A stretch of DNA of 64,000 nucleotides. Origin: Colius striatus (lineage: Eukaryota > Chordata > Aves > Coliiformes > Coliidae). Below, one piece after another: positions 48,626-60,770 of this stretch. The DNA is taken from the NCBI RefSeq assembly GCF_028858725.1, contig NC_084759.1, positions 84,302,944-84,366,943 on the forward strand. The letters are read 5' to 3'. A program made the position numbers and the translations under genes. How positions within the stretch are numbered: the stretch's first letter is position 1; each line of letters opens with the position of its first letter. Under the pieces are notes generated by a model. The model worked only from the letters and a program-made list of their open reading frames with translations. It was not told the DNA's origin and ran no database searches.

Positions 48626-51449
48626 AGAATCTGCAAATCAATTAATTTTCTGCTCAAGCTTCAACAGCTCCATTGACACACCATTGTTCTCAAACCTACC
48701 TCTGTGCCTTTTATTTTCACAGATGTCAAGGAGACAATCAATGGGAAAGATGTCCTACAGAAATTGTGTGGTCCGGGAAAGAAAAGGTAACTCTCACATA
48801 AAAATTAATTAAAATTAAAATTAGGCTTTTCTTTCTACAAAATATTTTGTGTGATACAGGAACAAATAACTTGTCTTTGGTTTAAAAATTAGTACTTCTC
48901 TTCCTTTACTACTGAATACAGTTATATTATTTGAATCCTTAGTGAATACCATCTCTGAGGATATAAACACATGTCCCAGTTATTTGACAGTTTGCTTGTC
49001 TATTTCAAAACACTTGCTGTGACAAAGCACTAGAACAGGAACATCTTCACAACTTGTTGAATGGGGAGGCTGCATCTCTTTGGCACATGCTGCATTACCC
49101 CATGCTGCTGTCAACTGCCCTACTTATCTTTTCCAAAAGTGAAAGGACTCTCATTTCTTAAAGTATTTTGTGTGTCATGGTTGCTAGTGCAAAATGTTGC
49201 ACTAATAATATATGTTGGTTAAATCCTGTCTAAGTAGGTGTATAGACTTTATGCAGATGTTAGGAAAGCGACAGTGTGAGAAATTTCCCTGGGGTAGAGA
49301 GAAATCACTTCCACATTATGAAGAAGGTTGGAGGGAAGATAGATTTCCTTCAGAAGGATATATTCAGGGAAATTAAATGTATCCAAACACTTGCTTTGGT
49401 GACCCTAGATCCTCTTTGCTTCTTCTAATTGTGTGAGATTTCTCACAGACAGATAAAATTTAATGAAAAGAGAAGAAAAATCAAGTTTGGGTCCTGGCAT
49501 TTTAGTATGCTGCTGTTGTCATGCTTTAGGTTTTGGCTGTGATTAAGGTGCCACCACAGAAATCTTAGCCAAATGCTAGATGTACTCAGGGTATCAGCTC
49601 ATCCTCTTCTCTTTTCCCTTCCCCTAGTCATCCATGGCCCAGATGGCTTTATTGCAAAGTTACCACTACTTTAGCTAGCACGAACCTGGAACCGTTATAT
49701 ACTTATTCCCGTGTTTATTTTTAACACAGATTCTGAGAAATTAGTGGAAATATAACATATGTCTTGTTCACTGTTCAATCAATATACGCAAAGCCAGTTG
49801 TGTTCAGGTAGCATGTGACACTTCTGTCTTTCCTTCAACCCAGATGTATGTTGTTTCTATCTTAAGGTAATACATAGGGAACTGAAACCATTGGTTTCAT
49901 TTCTTTGCACTGCATTCAGCAATACTTATTTTAAGAGTTTGAGAGCACGCTGTCCAAGACAGGAGTGGAAACAACAGAACTGGCAAATTCAAAGAGATTA
50001 GGCTCCCATGGTGCTCAGGAGTTGTGTGTTTTGCTGAATGAGTTACAAGCGTACCCTTCAAAGTCAGCAAGGGCTGTCACACTAATCTGACTATTCCCAG
50101 CCCTGCAAGGAAATCTGACTGAAGCTTTGAAAGGCAGTGTTGAGAGCCTGAATGCAAAAGAGAGGTGTATATACCTCTGGTCCTAGTGCATAATATAATA
50201 TATAACCTTGTCAAGTTGCTGTTCAATCACTACCCACATCTGGTCATGCAATTGGATTTCCTTTAATTTTTTGATTTTACATCTGATAAGGATGACAGTT
50301 TTCATTAATTCAACTTTCTCCTCCCCCTTTTCTTAATCACTCTTCCATGGCCCAGACACACGTATACACCAGGATTCCAAGCACACAGGGATAATATTTA
50401 ATGTCTTTCAGTATTTTGTGTTTCATAATCCTTAAATTCAGATTTGACTTCCCTCTTCCTGAAAATAGCTACATGACTGTTGTTTCACAAGGAAAAACAA
50501 TCCTTTTAACAATTCTGATCTAATACATTTTGCATGAGGTGAACATGTGATTTTTCCTTCTGTTGCTACTGTCCTGGCAATGGGATCTGAGTACATTCTA
50601 TCTACACCTAGTGAAGTCAGAGGGAAAGAGAGTGGTTTGTACTGTCTTTTCTATCTGACATAGTCTTTATTACTGTCAGATGATCTTAAAAACTCTTATG
50701 TCTTGCCTGGGGTTTTTGTTCAGTTATTCAGCAGAAGAAAAGCCTAAAGGCAGGATGAATGTTTAAAGCCGTGTGGAGAATCCAGTGGTATTGCCAGTAC
50801 TTTCTGAGTGGCAGCAAATTTGCTGGATTATAATGCTTGGAGATGGTGCCAATGTTTGCATAAAGACCTCAGATTAGTGTCTGGGAGCAGGCAAACAGAA
50901 TGAGAGTTCTTGGCTCAGCATAAGCAAAATGCTTAAGGAAAGCCTGAGGAGTGTACATAAAGAGATATGATAAATTGTGTCCTATATAAAAACCTGAGCA
51001 AGATGAGAAGCTGCTAAGGAGAATAGAAAGAATGTGTTACCAGATGGGATCACAACTCAGTGGGGAAAAGGACATTCTTTTGCATTACGAATGAAAAAAT
51101 TTCCCTGTCTCAAAGGAACGCAAATCCTGTGGATCCATCTGTAGTATCTTTCCCCCATTTTAAGAGGCCCCTTCCAGACTGTGGAGATACTGACAGATCC
51201 CTTCAGTGAGGTTTGGGTCTACCTCAGATTGTAGGACAGGCACACAAGAATTCACCCAGAAAGAAGGACCCATGTTTCATCTTCCACTAGAGCTGATGTG
51301 AAACAGCTCCCAGCAAGCCTTAGTGCAGCCAGCATAGGAAAATCAGGAGACTGAAGAAGGTGGTGTAATAAATTAGTATAACCTTTCCTTAATCCATAGA
51401 TCTTTGGTACCTGAACCCCATTTGATAAGGGCCATCTCCAATGCCTAAG

Positions 51450-51730
51450 GCTGGTTTGAGTAAAGGTGATGGTGATGACACTAAACTACATGGTGAGGTG
51501 GACATATTATAAGCGAGAGCCATCTTACAGAGAGACCTGGACAGGCAGGAAGAGTGGGCTAGCAATAACAATATGAAATTTAACAAAGTGAAAGGTCCTG
51601 AAAGTGGGACAACATAACCAAGGAGCCCAGTACAGGCTAGGATCTGTGTGGCTGGGGAGTAGTTTTGGTGAAAGGGACCTGGGGGTCCAGGGGACAATAA
51701 ACTGAATGTGGGTCAGTAGTGCACCACTGC
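51450..51730 (+). repeat. Old CR1 ORF2 fragment in the predicted TASL intron
   Basis: GATGACACTAAACTACATGG, GAGAGACCTGGACAGGCAGG, AAAGTGAAAGGTCCTG and GACCTGGGGGTCCAGG follow the order of the segment just after the CR1 reverse transcriptase active site. It lacks the 3' end and is antisense to TASL. Confidence 0.75.
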
Positions 51731-52995
51731 ACCAAGGAAGGAAAATTATATGTGGGTAAATACAGCTTCCTGAGCTCTCAAATAATTTCCCATCCAGGTC
51801 TGTTTTATCAGTTCAAGTTCCTTAAAACTTTGTATGGAGCAAACTTGGTTCATTATCTTCCACACTTTTCTTAATCATCTATACCTATATGAAGTTGTTG
51901 TGGGATGTCATCAATCTGGTTTGATAGCATTTGACATCTCACATCCACAGCTGTAGGCAACAACATGAAATGTGAGGCAGGAAAAGATAGGGCTTCACAT
52001 TCATAAAGATGACTATGTGATATTCCTACACTGTGTTTTTATGTCTCTCTGGAGTGGAAATCATTTAATGTTTCCAGATATCTGTGTTTATATTAATGAG
52101 TTGTTAGCTGTTGTCATGACTGAACTATGTGGACTACAATATTTTGTTCCTTAGCAGTTGAAGTAAAGGGAAGATTCATTCATGTGCTCTATTACAGAAT
52201 ACACTTTCCAGAAGACAAAGAAATAAGAGAGAAAGACAAAAAAGACTGAAGGGCTTTCCCAGAAGTAGTGAGGGAAATGGTGAACCAACGAGCATTGAAA
52301 CAGTAATCCCACCTGCTGCAGAGCACAAAAAAGAGGGAAGAGTGTGCTTGTTGTGCACATACACTCATGTCAAGCTGTGAATTTGCAGCGAACCAGGAAA
52401 TTCAGTATAAATTAGAATACAATGCTAAAGCTCCTTGGTTTCCACTTTTTAACATCATGTTGTTTTCAGAGAAGTCTAAGCTTTTTTCTATTAACTATTT
52501 TTTTAAATAGTATGATCATGTTTATCTATATAGTGTCTATTTTTATTTCTAATCTACAAGTAGACTACTTCAAAGATATTATTTAGACAGTACACTAACA
52601 TGCCCAGAAAGATCAATAAAAATATCGTAACTACAGCAAAAGCAACGTGACTGATAAGACTCCCTTTAAAAGTATTCTGAAAAATGGGTTTTAGTACCAT
52701 TTTATGAAAAACTTTGAAATACCAGAGGAACAATATTTTTCTGTATTTTGAAGTTGCATTGCAATTACGGTCAGATATGAAGATGGAACTTCTGAAATAT
52801 TCTCATCGCATCTTAAGAAAGAAGGAACTGCATGTGAACAGTGGCTGAGACTCTGCAAACAGGCATATGTATTCAAAACAGAAAAAAGTACATCTTAATT
52901 TTACCAGCTGCCAGCTGTGATCCCACATAAACAGAAATAAACCACTTTGATAAGCAAGAGCATTTATATAATGTGTAATATATTTTAGTTCTTAC

Positions 52996-53172
52996 CTCCA
53001 AGGATACAGCAGCTGACCACGCACAGAAAAATCGTTGTCTTCTAACCAGTTTAAAGCTTCCTGTGAGTCTACCCCAAAATGCCACGTTCTGTTTTTATTT
53101 CCTTTTAAAATATACTTCTAAGATGACATATGCTTTATTTCTAATCCTCGGTAGCACAGAGGTATAGAAAGA
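52996..53172 (-). other. TASL: Candidate TASL 5'UTR (first) exon
   Basis: The minus strand reads TGGAG|GTAAG, a near-consensus splice donor, with the last exon base at 52996. No long open frame leads into a coding start, which fits a non-coding leader exon. The TATA-like element at 53202-53196 predicts initiation near 53172 and an exon of about 175 bases. Joined to the acceptor at 47143, this implies an intron of about 5.85 kb. The donor is seen directly; the transcription start and the pairing of the two sites are inferred. Alternative upstream exons could exist outside what I can recognise. Confidence 0.45.
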
Positions 53173-53195
53173 AAGTCCCTGAGGAGATAAGGGGG

Positions 53196-53242
53196 TTTTA
53201 TAACTGACTGAACTGCAACACACTGAACTCATTTCCTCTTTT
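53196..53242 (-). promoter_or_regulatory. Candidate TASL core promoter: TATA-like box and PU.1-like ETS site
   Basis: On the minus strand a TATAAAA lies at 53202-53196. About 30 bases further upstream, AAAAGAGGAAAT at 53242-53231 matches the purine-rich PU.1 (SPI1) type of ETS site. A GATAAG-like word (GGAGATAAGG on the plus strand) lies at 53184-53193, just downstream of the TATA. PU.1 dependence would suit a gene expressed mainly in myeloid and B-lineage cells. Motif matching only; no chromatin or transcript data. Confidence 0.4.
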
Positions 53243-53677
53243 ATGTCTAAATGAAACTTTGTTGTTGAAACTGTACTACTAAAATATCTGATTGCAACAC
53301 ACTAAGTCCAGGCAGACGGACTTCTCTTTATTATCTGTTATACAGAAACAGCTACAACAATCTTAGAGAGAAACTGCTAATTTGTTGGCAATATACAGTG
53401 TACCCCAGTTCAAACACTATCTATTGTTCTCCTAATCATCAGAGCAAGATATCTAGACATGTCACATAGGTAGGAAGAGTGAGATGCCAAAGCAGAAATG
53501 CATTTCACAGACCTGTCTGCAGACCCTTGTAACTTCCAGCTCCCACCAAATGGCACAGCTCAGATTGTTTATCAGGTTTTCTTGCTATCTGCAAAACCTT
53601 GAGGTGCTTAGACTCGAGGCACACTCGGTACATCAGTGCCTGCCATAGCTTCTCTTAGCTTCTCTTAGCAGGAGTAT

Positions 53678-53867
53678 AGAATCATAGAATCATTACAGAT
53701 GGAAAAAACCTTTAAGATCACTGAGTCCAACCACCAACCTAACACTGACAGGCCCATCACTAAACTAAACCATGTCCCTCAGTACCTCATCTATGCTTCT
53801 TTTAAAATATCTCCAGTGATGATGACTCCATCACCTCCTTGGGCAGCCTGTTCCAATGCTTAATAAC
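53678..53867 (-). repeat. Old CR1 copy, 3' part, interrupted by a younger CR1
   Basis: AGAATCATAGAATCATTACAG ... ACCTTTAAGATCACTGAGTCC ... GGGCAGCCTGTTCCAATGCT, ending TTAATAAC. Its continuation, AACTTTCTCATTAAAAAGGT followed by CTTCCTAATGTCCAATCT, resumes at 54656 on the far side of the inserted element. Confidence 0.9.
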
Positions 53868-54655
53868 ACAGAATCATGGAATCACAGAATGGCAGACATT
53901 GGAATAGACCTCTAAAGATCATCTAGTCCAACCTCACTGCTCAAGCAGGTTCACCTAGATCAGATCATGCAGGAATGCATACAAGTGGGTTTTGAAAACC
54001 TCTAGAGAAGGAGACTCCACATCCTCCCTGGGCAGCGTGTGCCTAGGCTCCCTCACCCTTAAAGAAGTTTTTCCCTAAGTGGAAATTTTTGTGTTCCAGC
54101 TTTTGTCCATTACCCCTAGTCCTATCACTGGACACTACAGGAAAAAGTGTTACCCCATCCTTCTACACATATGCCTTTTAAATACCTGTAAGTATTAATG
54201 AGGTCCCCTCTCAGTCTCCTCTTCTCCAGGCTGAACAGTTCCAGATCCCACAGCCTTTCCTCATAAGCTCCAGTCCCCTGATCATCTTGTTGTCCCTGCA
54301 CTGGACTCTCTCCAGAAGTTCCCTGTCCCTCTTGAGCTGAGGAGCCCAGAACTGGACACAGGACTCCAGATGAGGCCTCACCAGGGCAGAGTAGAGGGGG
54401 AGAAGAACCTCCCTCGACCTGCTAGCCATACTCTTCTTGATGCATCCCAGAATGCCATTGGCCTTCTTGGCCACGAGGGCACATTGCTGGTTCATAATTA
54501 GTTTATCGTCAACCAGGACTCCCAGGTCTCTCTCTGCAGAGCTGCTCTCCAGCAGATCAGTCCTCAGCCTGTACTGGTGCATGGGGTTGTTCCTTCCCAG
54601 GTGCAGGACTCTGCACTTGTCCTTGTTGACCCCGAAGAGGTTCCTCTCTGCCCAA
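53868..54655 (-). repeat. Younger CR1 nested in the old copy, minus orientation
   Basis: Begins ACAGAATCATGGAATCACAG and runs through GGTGCATGGGGTTGTTCC to AGGTTCCTCTCTGCCCAA. Its minus-sense 5' end is TTGGGCAGAGAGGAACCTC. Minus-strand frames within it (54211-54582) are CR1 coding remnants. Confidence 0.93.
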
Positions 54656-54726
54656 ACAACTTTCTCATTAAAAAGGTCTTCCTAATGTCCAATCTAAATC
54701 TCCCCTGAAACAACTTGAACCCATTG
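54656..54726 (-). repeat. Remainder of the old CR1 copy
   Basis: ACAACTTTCTCATTAAAAAGG, then TCCAATCTAAATCTCCCCTG and CAACTTGAACCCATTGC continue the interrupted copy that ends at 53867. Together the pieces make about 260 bp of one older insertion. Confidence 0.85.
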
Positions 54727-54974
54727 CTGGCTGAATGACAGAGCCCAGAGGGTGATGATCAGTGGCACAGAATCGAGTTAGAGGCCTGTGGCCAGTGGAG
54801 TTCCACAGGGATTGGTTCTGGGGCCAGTCTTGTTCAACATCTTCATCAATGACTTGGATGAGGGGACAGAGTGTACCCTCAGCTAGTTCTCTGATGACAC
54901 CAAACTGGGAGGACTGGCTGATTCCCCAGAAGGCTGGGCTGCCATTCGTCAGGATCTCGACTGGCTTGAGAGTT
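54727..54974 (+). repeat. CR1 reverse transcriptase fragment in inverted orientation
   Basis: Plus-sense ORF2 segment encoding a WLNDRAQRV-like stretch, an [23 protein letters not shown] stretch and an FSDDTKLGG motif, with an in-frame stop before it. It ends CTTGAGAGTT at 54974, which is exactly the CR1 position where the minus-strand copy at 54655 begins (TTGGGCAG). Confidence 0.9.
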
Positions 54975-57784
54975 TCCTGATTTCTTGTTACAATATGCTT
55001 TTTGTATTTCAAGTGACTTCAATTTACTCTTGTGTTAAATTTCATTTGTCTTTAGTGGCTCACATAAAAAATGTAGCTATATCTGTTCATCTGTACAGGT
55101 TCAATATATGTGAAAATCAAGACAGAAAAGCAAGGTTCTTCATAAGAACAATTTATAAGCAAGGCCATTCAATCCTATGATAAAACCTCCAAGGCAAAGG
55201 GAGTTTCCTGTGAGAAAAGACTTCAGTAGTGGACATAGCATATTGAAGCTGTTCTACATTACTTTCCCAACATTAGTCTTTTCTAGTAATGAGTAGCCAG
55301 CTAATGAACTCTTTTCATTTTATATTCTTTTTTCCCTTCACTAATTTACATGAACTAGATGACTGGTCTTGTTCACAGTTCAGAAATCTTTGCCTTAAAT
55401 CTCAACCTCTCTTCATTCATAATCATTTATTTACCTTTAGTGGTCTTTGGATAACTTTTCTACCCACATTTTTTTCAATGAAGATCATAAATAATGCTGC
55501 ACTAACATATTCTGAATGAAGTACCTTATTGTACAAATGATCCCATCATCGCAGCAGAGAGCTTATTGTGGTTTCCATGCATAACCACATATGGGCACAG
55601 AAGCATATAAACACTGTTTATAGCCTGCAGTGCATGAATCACAAGTGGCCTGTAAAGCATCAGAAGATAGTGTGCTGGGCAGGTTGCTCTCTTTCCATTT
55701 TCTCCGTCTGGTCAAATGCAAAAATCTCTTTTTTCCTCTTTTTTCTTTCTTTTTTATTTTTTCATGAGTAGCATAATAACTTGGAGATAGTTTCAATGAA
55801 AAAAAGAAAAAACCTAAATGCCATCTACTTTTTAACGCCCATCTAGTTTCAAATAATGAAGATAAAAAGTGGTCCACAAAGTATATATACATAGATACAT
55901 ATTTACTGAATTACTGATGTACACCATAAATACTGTGTACAGCTTGCTCTCTGCTGTTGGCTGAAATATCTCAGCACATGATGCATTTCAGTCAGCAGCA
56001 AATAAGAACTTGAAACTGCAGAGTGCTGAATACAGTGCAAACCACAACCACTCTTTAAGCAGCAAAGTATATTCATCCCAGTCTCGCCAGTCGGATCAGC
56101 TAAAGGGTTTACTAGCAGCTATAACTCTGCTTATGCCTGCACCTTCCAGAAGTTTTTAGGGAGACCTCTGGGGTCATTTTTTAAGCTTTCCAGGATGCAA
56201 AGACATCAGTTCCGCTCCTTTTCTGGTGGCAATAAAATAAAGCTGTCATCCCAGATCCCTGCATTTTAAAGCATCTCCTGCAGAACAAAAAAGTGCTCAA
56301 GCCCCTATATCAAATAATTTATTAATGCAGGGATCCCACAGGGATATTATAATGTGATCTTTGCTTCACAAGTCTGAAATGATTACTCACATATGCTCAC
56401 TTAATTAACTAGCAGCTAATTACATCCTATGTGCCAGAAAAGCACATCATTGGATTAATGATAAGACTAACCAGTAGGTCTGTGAGGAAATATTTTTGCT
56501 GTTTGAAGTGTAGTTCCACCTTTTACTAAAAATTCTTTTTACAGATTCAGTGTCTAGAGCACAGGCTTCAGTAGTCCACACCACTGTCCTAGGAAGAGGG
56601 CAGCAGAGCCTGAAGTTGTTCTACCAATATTGCCAGAGTAGGTTGTAGCCTACCTGTCTCTCCTCCCCTTGGCTTTCTTCCCCCCAAGAACCTTTCTCTG
56701 CTTTTGTTCCTCTGGGTGAGCTCTGGATTCCCTTCTCAGCAGGTCTCCAGTTTTAATAACCTCTAAGCCTCAGCAAATCCCAGATGATAAGAGAAGCTTG
56801 TTCTTTCACCTGTCTGCATCTTGAGGACAAGGAAGACTATTCATCTCCACAGGACTAGCTCACTAAAATACTGGCAGTTTTTCTGTCAGATTCCCACTGT
56901 GGCTAGACAAGAGTCTCTGGGATATGCCAGGATTTTCTGTGTAATTCCAAAGAAGGAACCAGTTAATTATAAAAGTTTCAAATGCTAGCTGCAAATGCAG
57001 TACAGATTGGTTGGAACACTGCCTACCTGTATAAAATCCTGCCATATGATGCATACTTTAATTCCAATACTTGCACTGAGTCGTTGTTAAAAATAAATCA
57101 TGTTTAATATTGATAACGTCCTTCTTGGTTCAGTGACAATTAGTCACTACTGGTGAGGCTTTAAGAGCAGGTAGCAAGCTTTTAACTGGAAAACAGGACT
57201 GGGCAATACATGTGGGTTTTTCTTCTTTTTTAGTTTTTTACCATACCTCAATGTAACATAATAAAATCAAAGGCAGTCAGGCTACTAAGAAGGGATTTTT
57301 TCATAATGTATCAAAACAGCACAAAAATTACAGAAACCTAACAGGTATTATGGAGGCATGATTACATTAGGTGTATTGTCACGTGTGTCATTTCTAGGTA
57401 GAGACATCCAGTGATAACTGTCTGAATTTCACGTGTCTTTTTTCTCAAGTGCTGGCTCTTACTTTGAGCCTGATTTCCACATCTCTCACTTTCTATTCTT
57501 TCATCTTTCCAGCAACCAACTTTTTCAGCTATCTTAAATTTCCTGTCAGTAACTTTCAACTAAAAATTGTGTCTGAATTCAGGCAGTCTTCAGGAGGTTT
57601 GCAAGGGAGATGACCAGGGAAACTTGGAAGTAGCAACCAAAAAAGCATCTGGTCTGCTGAGTAGAGATAATAATAGAAAACCCTCCCGCATTGCCTGTTC
57701 CTATAAACCAAATGCCAGCAAACTGCTGCCTGTGCTTTTGTTTGAGTTGGCTATTACTGGGAAACTGTAGCAAATTATGTAGAA
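54975..57784. other. Intergenic upstream of TASL
   Basis: No gene or recent repeat recognised. 56030-56480 looks like possible conserved non-coding DNA by texture only. Confidence 0.45.
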
Positions 57785-58119
57785 CATATTTACAAATATC
57801 TAAAGGGTGGGTGTCAGGAGGTTGGGGCATCCCTTTTTTTCAATGGTATCTAGCAACAGGACAAAGGGTAATGGGATGTAGCTGGAACATTATAAGTTCC
57901 ATTTAAACATAAGAAAAAGCTATTTTAATGTGAGGGTGAGGGAGCCCTGGCACAGGCTGCCCAGGGAGGGTGTGGAGTCTCCTTCCTTGGAGGTCTTCAA
58001 GACCCGCTTGGATGCATTCCTCTGTGATGTGATCTAGGTGAACCTGCTTCTGCAGGCGGGTTGGACCAGATGATCTCTAAAGGTCCCTTCCAACCCCTAC
58101 CATTCTATGATTCTATGAT
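57785..58119 (+). repeat. CR1 LINE, 5'-truncated, plus orientation
   Basis: From AACATATTTACAAATATCTA through ATCTAGCAACAGGACAAAGG and CACAGGCTGCCCAGGGAGGG to ATTCTATGATTCTATGATA. Recent-looking. Confidence 0.94.
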
Positions 58120-58339
58120 ATGAAATGTGACACGCCGGAACTACCATAGACAAATCATCACTTCCTGTCTCATTGCATTTTTCTGCTGGAGCAACATCCA
58201 GGGGCATGAGATCTGGCAGAGGTAGTGAGAGGCAAGATTGGTGGACAAGTTTATGTAATGGAGACTGAAAGCTAAGGGTTCATCAAGTTGATTTTTTGAA
58301 AGAGATAGTTGCTGGTAAGGGGCAGAAATACATTAAATC

Positions 58340-58636
58340 AAGCAATTGGGGCATTACTTTTTTTTCTGTTGTATCTAGTGACAGGACAAGGGATAATGGG
58401 AAGAAGTTGGAACACCAAAACTTCCACTTAAACATAAGGAAAAACTATTTTACTGTGAGCACTGGCACAGACTGCCCAGGGAGGGTATGGAGCCTTCTCT
58501 GGAGATTTTCAAGAGCCACCTGGAAAGGTTCCTGTGTGACCTGATCTAGGTGGACCTGCTTTAGCAAGGGGGTTGGACTAGATGATCTCTAAAGGTCTTT
58601 TCCAACCCCTTTTACAGAATCATTCTGTGATTCTGT
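58340..58636 (+). repeat. CR1 LINE, 5'-truncated, plus orientation
   Basis: Same 3' wording as the copy 220 bp upstream, with a small internal deletion around GTGAGCACTGGCACAG. It ends CATTCTGTGATTCTG. Confidence 0.93.
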
Positions 58637-58979
58637 ATATTACACAAGCATAGTAAAACAAGGAAGCTTTTTTGATGGAGGCTGAAACTGTGATTTGTTG
58701 AAAATTTATAATAAAAATTTGTTGCAAAATAGTACTAGTATATTTTATTTCATTGTAGTTAATAAACTGTTCTTATAGCAACTCAAGAGTTTTACCTTTT
58801 TTTTTTCAAATTCTCTTCCCTGTCCCATTGAGAGATGGGGAAGTGAATAAGTGAGCAGCTCTATGGTGCTCTGTTGCTGGCTGGGTTCAAACTGCGATAG
58901 ATAGAAATAATACAAAGATTTAGGAATAAGGTAAAACATTTCAAATTAAAGAATAAAATTATGAGCCATCAATGTGTAC

Positions 58980-59230
58980 AAAGAAAGCCAATATCATCTT
59001 GTGCTGCATTAGGCACAGCATTGCCAGCAGATTGAGAGGGCTAATGCTTTTCCTCTGCTCAGTTCTGGTGAGACACATCTGGAGTGCTGGGTCCAGTGTG
59101 GTGCTCCCTGATATGAGACAGGGATATAGTGGAGCTAGTCCAACATAGGACCACAAAGATGGTTAAGAGACTCCAGTACCTGAGACAGAAGAAAGGCAGA
59201 GCCAGCTGGGACTGCTCAGCTTAGAGAAGA
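58980..59230 (+). repeat. CR1 internal fragment, plus orientation
   Basis: GTGCTGCATTAGGCACAGCA, CATCTGGAGTGCTGGGTCCA and GTCCAACATAGGACCACAAA follow the CR1 order upstream of the usual 3' tail. The 3' end is missing. Confidence 0.85.
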
Positions 59231-60770
59231 GCTATAAGTACACAGACACATAGATAAAAGCTGGATATGAAAGTAGACACAGATAATAGAATAACCACAA
59301 AGGATAAGAATGGAGACTAAAGGTAAAGACAGAATTTTGTGCTCAAATGAACCTTTGGTATTTGATAATCTGGGCTACACTGACGACATTGCCAACATCC
59401 CATCTTACAGAACACTTCAACACAATCTTGTGGATTTGGTTACACAAAAGAGAAACTAATTCAAGTGATTTCAGTAATCACTAAGTGAAAATGGAAACTA
59501 AGAGAAAGCTAACCAAAGGCAGTGGCCACAGACCAAGTAATTACATTTAAAAGATAGTACTGGAACAAGTCTGAGTGCTGGCATCAGGAATGTCAAAGAA
59601 GCTGAGAGATTTCTGAAAATTGACAAGAGGTAGTAGGGAACTACTAGTAGGAGTATCAGACAACATGAATGACTCAAGTTTTTGTTTGTTTCTTTATTTG
59701 CTTTTAAAAAGTAGTTATGAAACCAGAAAGAGTAGGAAGAACACCTACTAAACCGAAAAGTTTAACTCCAAAGTCAGTATCAGGGAATGTATGTACCCTT
59801 CTGGGCATTCTAGTAATGTTGAAGAATGTAGGCCTGTGTTGTTGGTTCAGATTTTTTTCTTTATTTGTTTGTTTCTTGGTTTATATTAGGTAGATGACAC
59901 CTTTAAAAACTTGGTTAAGGTATTTATTAGGAAAGAACTAGATAAATGATCATAAATTAGCAATTTTTAGTATTTGCACCACTTCCATTTTTTCTTGGTC
60001 TCATATCACACTGAGCTGTATAAACATCATTACTTACAACATACTTAACACATTTAAAAATTAGTGACCCTACAGACATCCATATCATCATCAAACTGAG
60101 GAACTATTCATGCTAAGTCAGCCAAGGCAAAATAAAACAATATAAGTTTGAAAAACAATAATACAATACACACCCAGATGCCATAATAAGATAAGGAGCA
60201 CTTAGCATCAGAGCGTAATTCACATTCTGCTATGCATTTACTGTTACAAATAGGAAATGTTTCACAACAACTCTGACTCACCAATTCATGATACATGATG
60301 CAATCAACAGACAGAAATTTGTATCTAGCCTTGTACCAGAACACAGTACTTTGAACCCCATGTTATTATGCCTAGGCAAAACTCAGGATTAAGACTGCGT
60401 GCTGTCCTTAAAGCAGTTTTGCTTATCACTCACAGACTCTGAACTGCAGAGAAAAGTGGTCATATTATAGATAATGTTCTCTGGTAGCCCCAAGGATCTC
60501 TAGAGTACGACTGCTAAGGTCAGCTATGTACATAGAAGACCTGGTCTCTGATGACTACCCTGAAGGGCTGGCCTGTTTTTTTAACCAAAGTGTTTAAGTC
60601 AGCTACATCACTCTAAAGAAATGAGTGGGAGGCAGGTATATCTCCCCAGTTAAATCCCACAACTTCTCCACAGTTCCAGCTGTATTTCCTCCACCATGAA
60701 GCAAGAGCTCTCATGAAGACAAGAAGCTGAGTGGCCACTGCCTTGCTGCCTGTCAGCTGTGGCTAACACC

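Larger units (their letters stand above)
47186..52995 (-). other. TASL: Predicted TASL intron 1
   Basis: Bounded by the donor at 52995-52994 and the acceptor at 47144-47143. Contains one CR1 at 48142-48625 and one old CR1 ORF2 fragment near 51450-51730. Depends entirely on the proposed leader exon being correct. Confidence 0.4.

Noticed and set aside
54762..54980. Plus-strand 72-codon ORF
   Set aside because: Wrong-frame reading of a CR1 reverse transcriptase fragment. In the correct frame an in-frame stop precedes the FSDD motif.
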